Source: Plantactinospora endophytica (GTDB taxonomy: Bacteria; Actinomycetota; Actinomycetes; Mycobacteriales; Micromonosporaceae). Taken from it: a stretch of 64,000 nucleotides of DNA. The translations under genes were made by a program, and so were the position numbers. A model generated the notes under the pieces. The model was not told where the DNA came from, searched no databases, and saw only the letters and a list, made by a program, of their open reading frames with translations. The first letter of the stretch is position 1; each line of letters begins with the position of its first letter. Of the stretch, positions 16,621 through 25,704 are shown in pieces. The DNA is taken from positions 1 through 64,000 of the forward strand of contig NZ_BONW01000017.1 in assembly GCF_016862915.1 (NCBI RefSeq), given 5' to 3'.

Positions 16621-17611
16621 CCTGCCCGTTCAGCGCGATGTTGCCCGGCGGGACGTTGCCGCCGGCGACGTACCCGACGGTGATCGTGGCGCCGGGCACG
16701 AGTACCGCGTTCCAGTGCAGGTTCCGGGCCGTGACGATGCCGCCGGTGTGGCTGACCAGCGCGGCGTTCCAGATCGCGTAGATCCGCTGCGAGTCGGGCA
16801 GGGCCCAGGTCAGCGTCCAGCCGTCGACCGTCGTCGGTGCGACGTTCCGGACCGTCAGCCAGACCTCCGCCCCACGCAGCCGCGCCGAGGCGGTGCAGGT
16901 CGGCGCCGGTCCGGTGGTCACGGCGACCGGGGCCGCCATCGCCGACCGGTTGCCCGCCTCGTCCACCGCCCGCACCGTGAACCGGTACGCCGTACGCGGC
17001 GTCAGCCCGGAGACCGTTAGGCTGGTGCTCGGGAAGGCCGGCGGCATCAGGTAGACCCGTCCCACCACGGTGGTGCTGCCGTCCGGGCCGATCGACAGCA
17101 CCTCGTACTGGGCGAGCAGCACGTTGTCCGTGGACCGACCCCAACTGAGGCCGACGGTGGTCTCCCCGACCAACCCGACGGTGAGCGCGGTGGGCGGGGT
17201 CGGTGGCTGATTGTCCCCCGGCGGCATGGTGAACCGCAGCGACGGCGGTGCGGTCGAGCGGTTACCCGCCGCGTCCAGCGCCCAGACGCTGAAGGTGTAG
17301 GTCCGGGACGGCAGCAGGCCGGTGATCACGATGCTGTTGGTGCTGGTCCGGAACAGCATGGCGATGTCGGTGAAGATGTACGAGACCTGGTATTCGGCGA
17401 CCCCGACGTTGTCGGTCGAGGCGGCCCAGGTGAGCTGCACCGAGTTGGTGGTGGTCCCGGCGACGGTGATCGGGCCGGGCGTACTCGGCGGGCTGGTGTC
17501 CTCGTCCGCCGCGTACGCGGTGCCGCCGGTGGCGGCCAGGACGGTGACGAGGAAGGGCAGGATCAGGGTACGGGCCAACCACCGGGGCGGGCGGAACGGA
17601 CGACTGCGCAC
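16604..17611 (-). CDS. secreted protein, FN3-FN3-CBM2 architecture
   Basis: Exported protein of 335 residues without a visible catalytic domain. Residues 1-35 are a Sec signal peptide ending near GTAYAADED. Two fibronectin type III repeats follow (about 40-130, 133-232), each with the AGNRS turn. Residues about 238-335 look like a family 2 carbohydrate-binding module: paired terminal cysteines, VDGWTLTWALP, IWNAALVSHTGG and IALNGQVC. GTG start with GAGGG 7 bases upstream. Likely role: binding to cellulose or chitin outside the cell. The final codons are built from a 19-bp tandem repeat that continues downstream. Confidence 0.85.
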   Translation of the reverse strand: MRSRPFRPPRWLARTLILPFLVTVLAATGGTAYAADEDTSPPSTPGPITVAGTTTNSVQLTWAASTDNVGVAEYQVSYIFTDIAMLFRTSTNSIVITGLLPSRTYTFSVWALDAAGNRSTAPPSLRFTMPPGDNQPPTPPTALTVGLVGETTVGLSWGRSTDNVLLAQYEVLSIGPDGSTTVVGRVYLMPPAFPSTSLTVSGLTPRTAYRFTVRAVDEAGNRSAMAAPVAVTTGPAPTCTASARLRGAEVWLTVRNVAPTTVDGWTLTWALPDSQRIYAIWNAALVSHTGGIVTARNLHWNAVLVPGATITVGYVAGGNVPPGNIALNGQVCQPG

Positions 17612-17729
17612 GACGAACCCTCGCTCTCGGGTACCGGCACCGGGACGGGCGCCAAGACATTCATCCTGACCGATGAATCAGTACCCCGGATCCCCCGCCC
17701 GGCCACTACTGCGAGAGCGCGTACCCCGG

Positions 17730-17969
17730 TCAGTTCCCCGGGCCGAGCCGGCCGCCCCTGAGCGCGTCGAGAAACGCGTTCCAGCCCGCATTGCGATAGA
17801 CGAGCACGTGCCCACCACGGTCCTTGCTGTCCCGGACCGCGACCCGACCACTGCCGTCGAGCACCGGACCCGCCTCCACGCAGTTCCCGCTGCCACTGCC
17901 GCTGCGGGTGCTGACGTGCCAGGCCACCTCGGGCAGCGCGACGGCCGCCGCCACACGGTGTGTCGCCAT
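17730..17969 (-). CDS. DUF397 domain protein (orphan)
   Basis: Protein of 79 residues; the DUF397 core is seen as WHVSTRSGSGSGNCVEAGP and VAVRDSKDRGGHVLVY, ending with WNAFLDALRGG. GGAG lies 8 bases before the chosen ATG (17967-17969), although the frame is open further upstream. Unlike the copy at 4229 it has no XRE/DUF5753 partner next to it. Its regulator, if any, must be encoded elsewhere. Confidence 0.82.
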   Translation of the reverse strand: MATHRVAAAVALPEVAWHVSTRSGSGSGNCVEAGPVLDGSGRVAVRDSKDRGGHVLVYRNAGWNAFLDALRGGRLGPGN

Positions 17970-18101
17970 TCCACTCACTCCAGACGCGTTTGCCCCGCGA
18001 CACCTGCAACGACGGCACCCGCACATGATCGCGTAGCGTCTGGCCTGTCCCAGCAGGCCGGAAACTACGAGATCATGAACTGCGTACGCAGCAGGGAGGC
18101 G

Positions 18102-18704
18102 TCAGTCGCCGGTGAGGTCGCGGTGGACGGTGAGGGCGGCGCAGAGCAGGGCCAGCAGGGTCCAGCCGGCGGCGATCAGCAGGCTCGTCCGGTCACCGCC
18201 GCCCGCGCCGAGGAACGCGGAGAACGGCAGCGGCGCGCTGAGCCGGCCGAGCAGTCCTTCGACGAAGACGAACCAGCCGGCGTACCCGAGGAACAGCCAG
18301 GTGGGTCGGCGTACCACCGCCGCGTTCGCGGCACCGAAGACGGCCAGCAGCGGCACGATGGTCAGGGTGTTCCGGTACTGCGTCAGGTCACCTTTGACGA
18401 GCACGACCACGCCGCTGACGGCGGCGAACCCCACCGCCACCAGCACACCGCTGAGCACCTGACCGAGCAGGGTCGACAGCCGGGCCGGCCGGGCCAGATA
18501 GAGCAGCACCGCCGTCCGGTGCTGGAAGTGCTGGGTCACGCCCAGCACGGCCAGCCCGAACGCGCCCATCCCGGCCAGCAGTGCCCAGGCGTCGACGCTC
18601 ACCGCCCCGAACAGGGCGCCCAGCACACCGAAGACGGCGATCGAGATCCAGCTCGACCGGACCGTCGCCATCCGGTACAGCTCGCTGCGGACCAGGGCGA
18701 TCAT
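18102..18704 (-). CDS. ABC-2 type membrane permease
   Basis: Integral membrane protein of 200 residues with about six hydrophobic helices (for example WISIAVFGVLGALFGAV and ALLAGMGAFGLAVLGV). It begins MIALVRSELYRMATVRSSW, a typical ABC-2 permease N-terminus. Its start overlaps the last 4 bases of the ATPase gene, so the two form a coupled two-gene transporter. Together they probably export a drug, peptide or lipid; the substrate cannot be told. Confidence 0.8.
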   Translation of the reverse strand: MIALVRSELYRMATVRSSWISIAVFGVLGALFGAVSVDAWALLAGMGAFGLAVLGVTQHFQHRTAVLLYLARPARLSTLLGQVLSGVLVAVGFAAVSGVVVLVKGDLTQYRNTLTIVPLLAVFGAANAAVVRRPTWLFLGYAGWFVFVEGLLGRLSAPLPFSAFLGAGGGDRTSLLIAAGWTLLALLCAALTVHRDLTGD

Positions 18705-19588
18705 CGGGCGGTCGCCAGGTCGAGGAAGATCTGTTCGAGGTTCGGGGCGTCGCTGGTCAGCTCGTAGATCGGTACCCGCGCCTGGAAGGCGATCTCACCC
18801 GCGTCCTCCGGGGAGAGTCCGGTCACCGCCAGGGCCTGCCCGTCCGAGCTGACCCGGCCGCCGGCCTGCTCGAACGCCTGCCACAGCCGCCGGGGGTCGC
18901 GCCCCCGGATCCGCAGCCGACGGGTGGTGCCGCCGTAGAGCTGTGCGAGCGGGGCCACGCATCGGACCTGGCCCTCGGCGATGACGACCACGTCGTCGAT
19001 GAGCTGGGCCAGCTCGGCGAGCAGATGGCTGGAGATCAGTACGGTGCCGCCCGCGTCGGCGTGCTCGCGCAGCAGTCCGCGCAGCCAGGCGATGCCCTCC
19101 GGGTCGAGGCCGTTCGCCGGCTCGTCCAGGATCAGCACCGGCGGCTCGCCGAGCAGCGCCGTCGCCACCGCGAGCCGCTGCCGCATCCCCAGCGAGTAGT
19201 CGCCGGTGCGCTGGTCGGCGGCATCGGCCAGCCCGACGTACCCGATCAGGGCGTCGACCCGGGACCGGCTCGCGCCGGCCAGGATGGCCTGGGCCACCAG
19301 ATGCGCCCGGCCGCTCTGGCCGGGATGGCTGATGCCCTGTTCGAGGACGGCGCCGACCTGCCGCAGCGGATGCGCGAGGTCACGGAACCGGCGCCTGTTG
19401 ATCAGTGCCTGGCCGGAGGTCGGCCGACTCAGCCCGAGCAGCATCCGCAGCGTGGTCGTCTTGCCCGAGCCGTTCAGTCCGAGAAATCCGGTCACCCGGC
19501 CCGGTGCCGCGGAGAAGGTGACGCCGTCCACGGCCCGAACCCGGCGGTACTGCTTCGTGAGTGCGACGGCCTCGATCATCCCGGCCAT
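18701..19588 (-). CDS. ABC transporter ATP-binding protein
   Basis: Cytoplasmic ATPase of about 295 residues of the drug/ABC-2 exporter class. Walker A is GLNGSGKTTTLRML, signature YSLGMRQRLAVA, Walker B PVLILDEPANGLDP, followed by the H-loop SSHLLAE. The C-terminal ~80 residues form the accessory domain of this class (ending LEQIFLDLATAR). Three closely spaced in-frame starts exist (GTG 19594, ATG 19588, ATG 19579); the middle one is used here and the choice is uncertain. Coupled to the permease by a 4-base overlap. Confidence 0.92.
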   Translation of the reverse strand: MAGMIEAVALTKQYRRVRAVDGVTFSAAPGRVTGFLGLNGSGKTTTLRMLLGLSRPTSGQALINRRRFRDLAHPLRQVGAVLEQGISHPGQSGRAHLVAQAILAGASRSRVDALIGYVGLADAADQRTGDYSLGMRQRLAVATALLGEPPVLILDEPANGLDPEGIAWLRGLLREHADAGGTVLISSHLLAELAQLIDDVVVIAEGQVRCVAPLAQLYGGTTRRLRIRGRDPRRLWQAFEQAGGRVSSDGQALAVTGLSPEDAGEIAFQARVPIYELTSDAPNLEQIFLDLATAR

Positions 19589-19659
19589 TCTCACCCGGAC
19601 CGGCGCGCACCGGGGGGCGCGACGTCCGGCTGCCGGACGGGACGATCCCGGACACCGGG

Positions 19660-19962
19660 CTACATCCGTTGCAGTTCGCCGGTCTCGTCGAGTTCGCGCA
19701 GCCCGGTGGCGCCGCCGAACTCACGGTCGACCATCTGCTGGAAGGCCGGCGGAACCGGCCGCCCGGTCGCCGCGTAGAGGCGTTTGATCGCCGCGCCGGG
19801 GCGACGGATGTCGTCCAGCATCCCCGGGTTGATCCGGTCGAACTCGGCCTCGATCAGTCGGGTGGCCGTCTCGCCCACCGTCTCGTCCCGGCTGTTGGCG
19901 AGCATCACCAGCAGCTCGTGCAGTTCCCCGTCGATAACCAGCGCCCGCTCCCCGTCGTTCAT
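19660..19962 (-). CDS. small acidic hypothetical protein
   Basis: Protein of 100 residues, mostly helical and acidic, with ALVIDGELHELLVML near the N-terminus and a DDIRRPGAAIKRLYAATGRPVP segment of mixed charge later. No signal peptide or membrane helix. It lies 71 bases upstream of the ABC ATPase on the same strand; between them a short GTCCGG...CCGGAC hairpin (19622-19636) may attenuate. Function unknown; it may be a regulator or accessory of the transporter, or unrelated. Confidence 0.55.
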   Translation of the reverse strand: MNDGERALVIDGELHELLVMLANSRDETVGETATRLIEAEFDRINPGMLDDIRRPGAAIKRLYAATGRPVPPAFQQMVDREFGGATGLRELDETGELQRM

Positions 19963-20087
19963 GGCCTCACGCTAGGCCGGGCCGTCCGGACATGGGCCGG
20001 GATCACGCCAGTTGGAGACCGCCGGGGTCAGCGTGCCGTCAGTGGCGACGGTGCGTGGCTGACGCAGGTGTGCTGCATGATGCTCCG

Positions 20088-22454
20088 GTGACCGGACAGC
20101 AGGCGCCGACCACCGCACCGCAGCCGGCACCGCAGACCAGCCGACAGCAGGCGCCGACCGCCGCACCGCAGCCGGCGCCGCAGACCGGCCGACAGCGGGT
20201 GCCGGACGCCGGACGGCAACCGGCGCCGACCGCCGGGCAGCGGCCGGGCGGACGGCCGGGCGGGGTGGTGCTGGAGGCGGTACTCGAACGGGTCACCTAC
20301 GCCAACGAGGAGACCGGCTACACCATCGCCCGGTTCGCCACCGAGCGGACCGGCCCCGACCTGCTCACCGTGGTCGGCTCGCTGCTCGGCGTACAGCCCG
20401 GGGAGAGCGTACGGCTGGTCGGGCGCTGGGGCTCGCACCCGAAGTACGGGCGGCAGTTCGAGGTGGAGTCGTACACGACTGTGCTGCCGGCGACGGTGCA
20501 GGGCATCGAGCGCTACCTCGGCTCGGGGCTGATCAAGGGGATCGGCCCGAAGATGGCGGAGCGGATCGTCGGGCACTTCGGTGTCGACACGTTGCGGGTC
20601 ATCGAGGAGGAGGTCGGGCGGCTGGTCGAGGTACCCGGCCTCGGTCCGAAGCGGACGAAGCTGATCGCCGCCGCCTGGGTGGAGCAACAGTCCATCAAGG
20701 AGGTGATGGTCTTCCTCCAGGGCGTCGGCGTCTCCACCTCGCTGGCCGTACGCATCTACAAGAAGTACGGCGACGGCTCGGTCCCGGTCGTCCGCAACGA
20801 GCCGTACCGGCTGGCGGCCGACGTGTGGGGAATCGGGTTCAAGACCGCCGACACCATCGCCCAGGGTGTCGGCATCCCGCACGACAGCCCGCAGCGGGTC
20901 CGGGCCGGCATCCAGTACACCCTCTCCGAGGCCGCCGACGCCGGACACTGCTACCTGCCGGAGCCGAACCTGGTGGCGGACGCCGCCGAGATTCTCGGGG
21001 TACCTGTCGAACTGGTCCGGGACTGCCTGGCCGACCTCGCCGCCGACGAGGGCGTGGTGCGGGAGCCGGTGCCGAACCGGAGCACCGAGGGCGGCACGAT
21101 CCCGGCCGTCTACCTGGTGCCGTTCCACCGGGCCGAGTCCGCGCTCGCCACCAGCCTGCTCCGGCTGCTCCGGCACCGGGAGGACCGGATGCCGGCGTTC
21201 GCGGGCGTGGACTGGACGAAGGCGCTGGCCTGGCTGCGTACCCGGACGGGTGCCGACCTGGCCCCCGAGCAGGAGGCCGCGGTCCGGCTCGCGCTGACCT
21301 CGAAGGTCGCGGTGCTGACCGGCGGACCCGGCTGTGGCAAGTCGTTCACGGTCTCGTCGGTGATCGCCCTCGCCGCCGCCAAGGGCGCGAAGATCGTGCT
21401 GGCCGCGCCGACCGGCCGGGCCGCGAAACGGATGACCGAGCTGACCGGGCATCCGGCCGCGACCGTGCACCGGCTGCTGCAACTGCGGCCCGGCGGCGAC
21501 CCGACACACGACCGGGACAACCCGATCGACGCCGACCTGGTGGTGGTGGACGAGGCGTCCATGCTGGACCTGATCCTGGCGAACAAGCTGGTCAAGGCGG
21601 TCGCGCCCGGCGCACACCTGCTGCTGGTCGGTGACGTCGACCAGTTGCCGTCGGTCGGGGCCGGCGAGGTGCTCCGGGACGTGCTCGGCGCCGAGTCGAT
21701 CCCCCGGGTACGGCTGACGAAGATCTTCCGGCAGGCGCAGCAGTCCGGGGTGGTGGTGAACGCGCACCGGATCAACGCCGGCCAGTCGCCGCTGCTCGGC
21801 GAATATCCCGACTTCTTCCTCTTTCCGGTGGACGAGCCGGAGGCCACCGCCGAACTGGTGGTGGACATCGTCGCCCGCCGGGTGCCCCGCAAGTTCAGCC
21901 TGCGCCCCCGGGACATCCAGGTGCTCACCCCGATGCACCGGGGACCGGCCGGCGCCGGCAACCTGAACACCGCGCTGCAACAGGCGATCTCGCCGTACCG
22001 GGAGGGGCAGCCGGAGCGCCGGCACGGTGCCCGGGTCTTCCGGGTCGGCGACAAGGTGATCCAGATCAGGAACAACTACGACAAGGGCGCGGCCGGGGTC
22101 TTCAACGGCACCGTCGGGGTGGTCACCGGGCTGTCGGTGGAGAACCGGAACCTCACCGTCCGCACCGACGAGGCCGAGGAGATCGGGTACGACTTCGACG
22201 AACTCGACGAGCTGCAACACGCGTACGCCATCACGGTGCACCGGTCGCAGGGCAGCGAGTACCCGGCGGTGGTGGTACCGGTGACGATGAGTTCCTACAC
22301 GATGCTGCAACGGAACCTGCTCTACACGGCGGTGACCCGGGCCCGCAAGCTGGTGGTGCTGGCCGGTTCGCGCAAGGCGCTGGCGATCGCGGTACGCACC
22401 GCCGGCACCGGTCGCCGACACACCGCACTCACCCACCGGCTTCTCCCGGAGTGA
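20088..22454 (+). CDS. recD2: RecD2-type ATP-dependent DNA helicase
   Basis: Superfamily 1B 5'-3' helicase of 788 residues, of the RecD2 type that works without RecBC. After a Gln/Pro/Ala-rich N-terminal tail the RecD2 OB-like domain begins at VLERVTYANEETGYTI. Two helix-hairpin-helix elements follow (GLIKGIGPKMAERIV; VPGLGPKRTKLI). The motor has Walker A TGGPGCGKSFT (about 412), motif II VVVDEASMLD, motif III LVGDVDQLPSVG and motif VI VHRSQGSEYP (about 715). GTG at 20088 was chosen because upstream sequence is not family-like; the ribosome site is weak. The tail contains a 48-bp in-frame repeat. Confidence 0.92.
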   Translation: MTGQQAPTTAPQPAPQTSRQQAPTAAPQPAPQTGRQRVPDAGRQPAPTAGQRPGGRPGGVVLEAVLERVTYANEETGYTIARFATERTGPDLLTVVGSLLGVQPGESVRLVGRWGSHPKYGRQFEVESYTTVLPATVQGIERYLGSGLIKGIGPKMAERIVGHFGVDTLRVIEEEVGRLVEVPGLGPKRTKLIAAAWVEQQSIKEVMVFLQGVGVSTSLAVRIYKKYGDGSVPVVRNEPYRLAADVWGIGFKTADTIAQGVGIPHDSPQRVRAGIQYTLSEAADAGHCYLPEPNLVADAAEILGVPVELVRDCLADLAADEGVVREPVPNRSTEGGTIPAVYLVPFHRAESALATSLLRLLRHREDRMPAFAGVDWTKALAWLRTRTGADLAPEQEAAVRLALTSKVAVLTGGPGCGKSFTVSSVIALAAAKGAKIVLAAPTGRAAKRMTELTGHPAATVHRLLQLRPGGDPTHDRDNPIDADLVVVDEASMLDLILANKLVKAVAPGAHLLLVGDVDQLPSVGAGEVLRDVLGAESIPRVRLTKIFRQAQQSGVVVNAHRINAGQSPLLGEYPDFFLFPVDEPEATAELVVDIVARRVPRKFSLRPRDIQVLTPMHRGPAGAGNLNTALQQAISPYREGQPERRHGARVFRVGDKVIQIRNNYDKGAAGVFNGTVGVVTGLSVENRNLTVRTDEAEEIGYDFDELDELQHAYAITVHRSQGSEYPAVVVPVTMSSYTMLQRNLLYTAVTRARKLVVLAGSRKALAIAVRTAGTGRRHTALTHRLLPE
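20095..20190 (+). repeat. 48-bp in-frame tandem repeat in recD2
   Basis: Two 48-base units (20095-20142, 20143-20190) encode 16-residue repeats of the type RQQAPT-APQPAPQT, with a degenerate third copy after them. This is the disordered N-terminal tail of the helicase. The period is a multiple of three. Confidence 0.8.
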
Positions 22455-22617
22455 TTCGTGTGCAGGTCACCGGGCAGATCCCTCGGACCGCTGCCCGTCG
22501 ACCGCGCCGGGAAACATCCCGGGACGGCCGCCCGGTCTGCCGGCGAGGGGCTGGGAGGACGGGCGAATACATCGACAGACGTTTCCGTATCTGGCGCCGG
22601 GTGCGTACGGTGGCGCC

Positions 22618-23190
22618 ATGAGGCAGCCCGGTGACCGTGCCCCCGCGCCCGGACCGCTAGCGCTGGTGCAGAACCTGTTGAACACGGTCGACATCGAGGC
22701 TGGCCGCGACCGGCTCCGTACGATCGCCGAACTCACCGCCTTCGCCGCCAGGCACGGCGCGACCGGCCTCGGCTTCACCGACGCCGACGTGACCGAGACC
22801 CGGCGGTTCCGGGAGGCGTTACGGGACGCCTGCCGGGGGCACGCCGGCAGTCAGGTGCCGGCCGCCTCCACCGCCGCGCTGCGCTACACCCTCGCCACGT
22901 CCCCGCTGCTGCTCACCATCGACGCCGACGGTGCGGCCCGGGCGGTGCCGGTGGCCGGGCTGGGCGGGTCGGCGGCACTGATCGCGGACGTGGCGGCGGC
23001 GATCCTGAACGCCGCCGCCGTCGGCACCTGGCCCCGGCTGAAAGCCTGCGCGGCGCACCGGTGCCAGTGGGTCTACTACGACCACAGCCCGGCCGGACGC
23101 GGTCGCTGGTGCACGATGAGCGTCTGCGGCAGCCGGGCCAAGATGCGCGCGTACCGGGCCGGCCGGTCCGCCGGTCGCTCCGTCGGCTGA
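22618..23190 (+). CDS. CGNR zinc-finger / ABATE domain protein
   Basis: Probable transcriptional regulator of 190 residues. The N-terminal part (LVQNLLNTVDIEAGRDRL) matches the ABATE-type stress domain, and the C-terminus has the CGNR zinc finger: CAAHRCQWVYYDHS, then RWCTMSVCGSRAKMRAYR. The four cysteines (two CxxxxC-type pairs) would bind zinc. The CGNR signature itself reads CGSR here. It is cytoplasmic and converges on the LPXTG gene across a strong hairpin. Targets unknown. Confidence 0.85.
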   Translation: MRQPGDRAPAPGPLALVQNLLNTVDIEAGRDRLRTIAELTAFAARHGATGLGFTDADVTETRRFREALRDACRGHAGSQVPAASTAALRYTLATSPLLLTIDADGAARAVPVAGLGGSAALIADVAAAILNAAAVGTWPRLKACAAHRCQWVYYDHSPAGRGRWCTMSVCGSRAKMRAYRAGRSAGRSVG

Positions 23191-23246
23191 CCTCAAGGGC
23201 GCCGACCGGTCCGGTCCGATCGCCCGTCGGTCGGGATGACCGGGAT

Positions 23247-23321
23247 CTTCGCGTCCTTCGCCTCGCGAAGCACCGTGTCGGAAACGGTTCCGGGCGGGAC
23301 GGCCGCGCCGCCCCGCCCGGA
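23247..23321. terminator. two hairpins between convergent genes
   Basis: CTTCGCG (23247-23253) pairs with CGCGAAG (23264-23270). TCCGGGCGGG (23289-23298) pairs perfectly with CCCGCCCGGA (23312-23321). The second is strong enough to terminate both converging transcripts. Confidence 0.55.
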
Positions 23322-23335
23322 GATCACGCGACAGG

Positions 23336-24538
23336 TCAGGAACTCGTCCGCTCGTCACCCGGGGTGACCAGTACGACCCGGCGGCGCCGGGCGAGCAGGA
23401 ACAGCACCCCGCCGAGCAGCACCACACCGGCTCCGGCGCCGCCGATCAGGCCGGCCTGGACACCGGTCACCGGCAGACCGCCGCCGTCCCCGCCACCCGT
23501 ACCGGAGGGCGCGGCGATGTGCGCCCGGAAGGTGTCGGTGTTGTCGGCCGGGTCGGCGTCGTCGATCTGCTTCGCGGACATCCCCTTGGCGCCCTCCGGC
23601 AGTCCGGTGCTCCGGCTCCGGGCCACCGAAGCCGGGTCGACCCCGTCCTGGACGGCGAGGGCGCTGCTGAACAGCTCGCCGCCCCGGGCGACGACCGGGC
23701 CGGGCGCGTCCTCGGCGACCTTGACCGGGAAGACGATTCCGACGGCGGAGAAGACGTCGTCGGAGTCGTCGGTGTCCTGGTCGGCCGGTACCAGCGTGAT
23801 CTGCTCGTAGTCGCAGGTGACCGTCCGGTTGCCGGCCGAGTACTCGCAGCCCGGCTCGACCTCGTCGAAGGTCAGGTACTCCGGCAGGGTGACCCGGACC
23901 CTGATGCCCTTGGCGATCGTGTCACCGAGGTTGCCGACCACCCCGAAGGTCAGGGTACGGCCGCCCGGCGGCACGGGCCGGTCGGTGAACTCGCCCTCCT
24001 CGGTGACCTGGTAGACGTCCTCGGCGTAGACCGCCAGGTCCACCCCGATCGCCGGCACCTCGACCTCGACCTTCGCCGAGTTGTTCGTCTGGTCGGGATC
24101 GGCCTCGGAGACCGCGGTGACGGTGTAGGAGCCCGCCTTGCCGTGCTTGCCCGGCACCTGGGTCAGGGTGAACGGGGTGGACTGGGCGAGGCTGTGCCCC
24201 GGCGAGAGACCCATCGTGGAGCAGCGGACCTTCTCGCCAATCAGTTCGCAGCCGAGGTGCAGGCGGTCGCCGAGCGTCACCAGGCTGTCGTCGAGCCCGC
24301 TGAGGTCGTACTCGAACTGCCAGCCCGTGGCGTCTCCCGGGCCCTTGTTCAACGCGGTCGCCTGGTGCTTGGTCAGCGGTTCGCCGACCGCGACGGTGCC
24401 GGACGACACGGTCAGTTCCAGGTCGGCACCGGCGTCCGCGTGGGCGGCGCCGCCGACGGCGATCATCGCACCGCTGGCGAACAAGGCCAGGCCGCCCGCG
24501 CCGGCCCGAGCCAGCAGGCGCTGGGTACGCAACTTCAT
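23336..24538 (-). CDS. LPXTG-type cell-wall anchored surface protein
   Basis: Secreted protein of 400 residues. Signal peptide 1-35 (ends near GAAHADAG), then beta-rich repeats of the DUF11/CARDB type: three modules with ADLELTVSSGTVAVGE, GVDLAVYAEDVYQ and a long acidic stretch. The C-terminus has a Gly-rich linker, the sorting motif LPVTG, a hydrophobic helix and the basic tail RRRR. It should therefore be cut by sortase and linked to peptidoglycan. No sortase gene lies in the window. GGGGGA before the ATG fixes the start. The molecular role (adhesin or structural) is open. Confidence 0.85.
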   Translation of the reverse strand: MKLRTQRLLARAGAGGLALFASGAMIAVGGAAHADAGADLELTVSSGTVAVGEPLTKHQATALNKGPGDATGWQFEYDLSGLDDSLVTLGDRLHLGCELIGEKVRCSTMGLSPGHSLAQSTPFTLTQVPGKHGKAGSYTVTAVSEADPDQTNNSAKVEVEVPAIGVDLAVYAEDVYQVTEEGEFTDRPVPPGGRTLTFGVVGNLGDTIAKGIRVRVTLPEYLTFDEVEPGCEYSAGNRTVTCDYEQITLVPADQDTDDSDDVFSAVGIVFPVKVAEDAPGPVVARGGELFSSALAVQDGVDPASVARSRSTGLPEGAKGMSAKQIDDADPADNTDTFRAHIAAPSGTGGGDGGGLPVTGVQAGLIGGAGAGVVLLGGVLFLLARRRRVVLVTPGDERTSS

Positions 24539-24810
24539 GGTTCCCCCGTTTTACCAGGTCGAAGATCGGATGACCGACGTACGGTACCGGCCGCCGGATG
24601 GGGCCGCCGACCCGGTGATCGCCTGCTCACGTCCGGCATCCGCCACAGTGCCGGGTTGTGTCGCGTTTACGGCGGTGTGCCGGGCTGCCGGTCGAGTGAT
24701 CGGCGGGAAACCTCGACCGGCCAGCCGGCCGGCCGCTCCACCGTCCGGAGGAGACATTCCGACCGGTGCCCAGCTCGGCGCGGCCCGGCGGTGCAGGCCG
24801 TCCTGACTGG

Positions 24811-25704
24811 TCAGCTCAGTGCCAGGGCGCCCAGCGTGCCCAGCACCAGGAACGGGCCGAACGGGAGGTGGCCGCCCCAGCCGATCCGGCGGGTGGCGAG
24901 CAGAGCCAGCCCGCACAGCGCCGAGGCGCCGAAGGTCAGCAGCGTGCCGAGTACCACCGCCGGCCAGCCGAGCCAGCCGAGTACGGCGACCGCGCTCAGC
25001 GCCAACTTGGCGTCGCCGAGCCCGAAGCCCCGGCGACCGAGCAGCAGGGTGGTACCGGCGAGGAACAGTGCCGCGCCGAGCCCGGCGAGTACGGCCCGCC
25101 ACCAGGCCGTGGGGTCGCCGACCAGCAGGGCGGCCAGGCCGAGCAGGGCCAGGGTGCCACCGGCGGCGGCGTAGGTCAGCCGGTCCGGCAGCCGGTGTAC
25201 GGCCAGGTCGACGAAGAGCAGCGGCACCGCGCACGCCGCCCACCAGCCGAACGCGATCGACTCGACCGGCGACCGGCCCGCCACGACCACTGCCGCCACC
25301 GCGAGGAGCAGTACGAGCTCGACGGCCAGCGGCGGTGCGCCGATCCGGCTGCCGCAGCCGGGGCAGCGGGCCGTCGGGCCGAGGGCGCGCAGCGACCCGG
25401 TGGGGCCGATCGGGACGCCACAGTGGTCACAGCCGGACCGGCGCGGCTGGCCGTACGGAACCGAGTCGGTGACGACGAGCCAGCGCAGTACCGGGGCGAC
25501 GGTCAGCGACGCGAGCCACCAAGCCAGGCGACTTCGGACACGCAGGGTAACTTCATGATCGCTATTTTCGGATCTTCCCTGCTCGGGCGAACGCGCTTCC
25601 GCCCGTCGGAGGAGGACCGATCGGCGCCGCGACGACGACCCGTCGACCCCGGCCGGCGCGCCCACAGACTCGGGTACGGAAGCTGTCAGATCATCGTCAT
25701 CCAT
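24811..25704 (-). CDS. prepilin peptidase (A24 family) of the Tad locus
   Basis: Membrane aspartyl protease of 297 residues that cleaves prepilin leaders at Gly-X. Two zinc-type pairs, CDHCGVPIG and CPGCGSRIG, precede about seven hydrophobic helices. The two catalytic aspartates are seen in FVDLAVHRLPD and GLGDAKL. An unusual N-terminal extension of about 80 charged residues (starting MDDDDLTASVPE) precedes the domain. The ATG at 25702-25704 has GGGGAG 8 bases upstream. It is transcribed away from the pilus operon and presumably processes the four prepilin-like proteins encoded at 32576-34183. Confidence 0.88.
   Translation of the reverse strand: MDDDDLTASVPESVGAPAGVDGSSSRRRSVLLRRAEARSPEQGRSENSDHEVTLRVRSRLAWWLASLTVAPVLRWLVVTDSVPYGQPRRSGCDHCGVPIGPTGSLRALGPTARCPGCGSRIGAPPLAVELVLLLAVAAVVVAGRSPVESIAFGWWAACAVPLLFVDLAVHRLPDRLTYAAAGGTLALLGLAALLVGDPTAWWRAVLAGLGAALFLAGTTLLLGRRGFGLGDAKLALSAVAVLGWLGWPAVVLGTLLTFGASALCGLALLATRRIGWGGHLPFGPFLVLGTLGALALS

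Noticed and set aside
20028-22436. An 802-codon minus-strand frame opposite recD2
   Set aside because: Low-complexity His/Gly/Arg product, with no start context; the RecD2 motifs on the plus strand are convincing.
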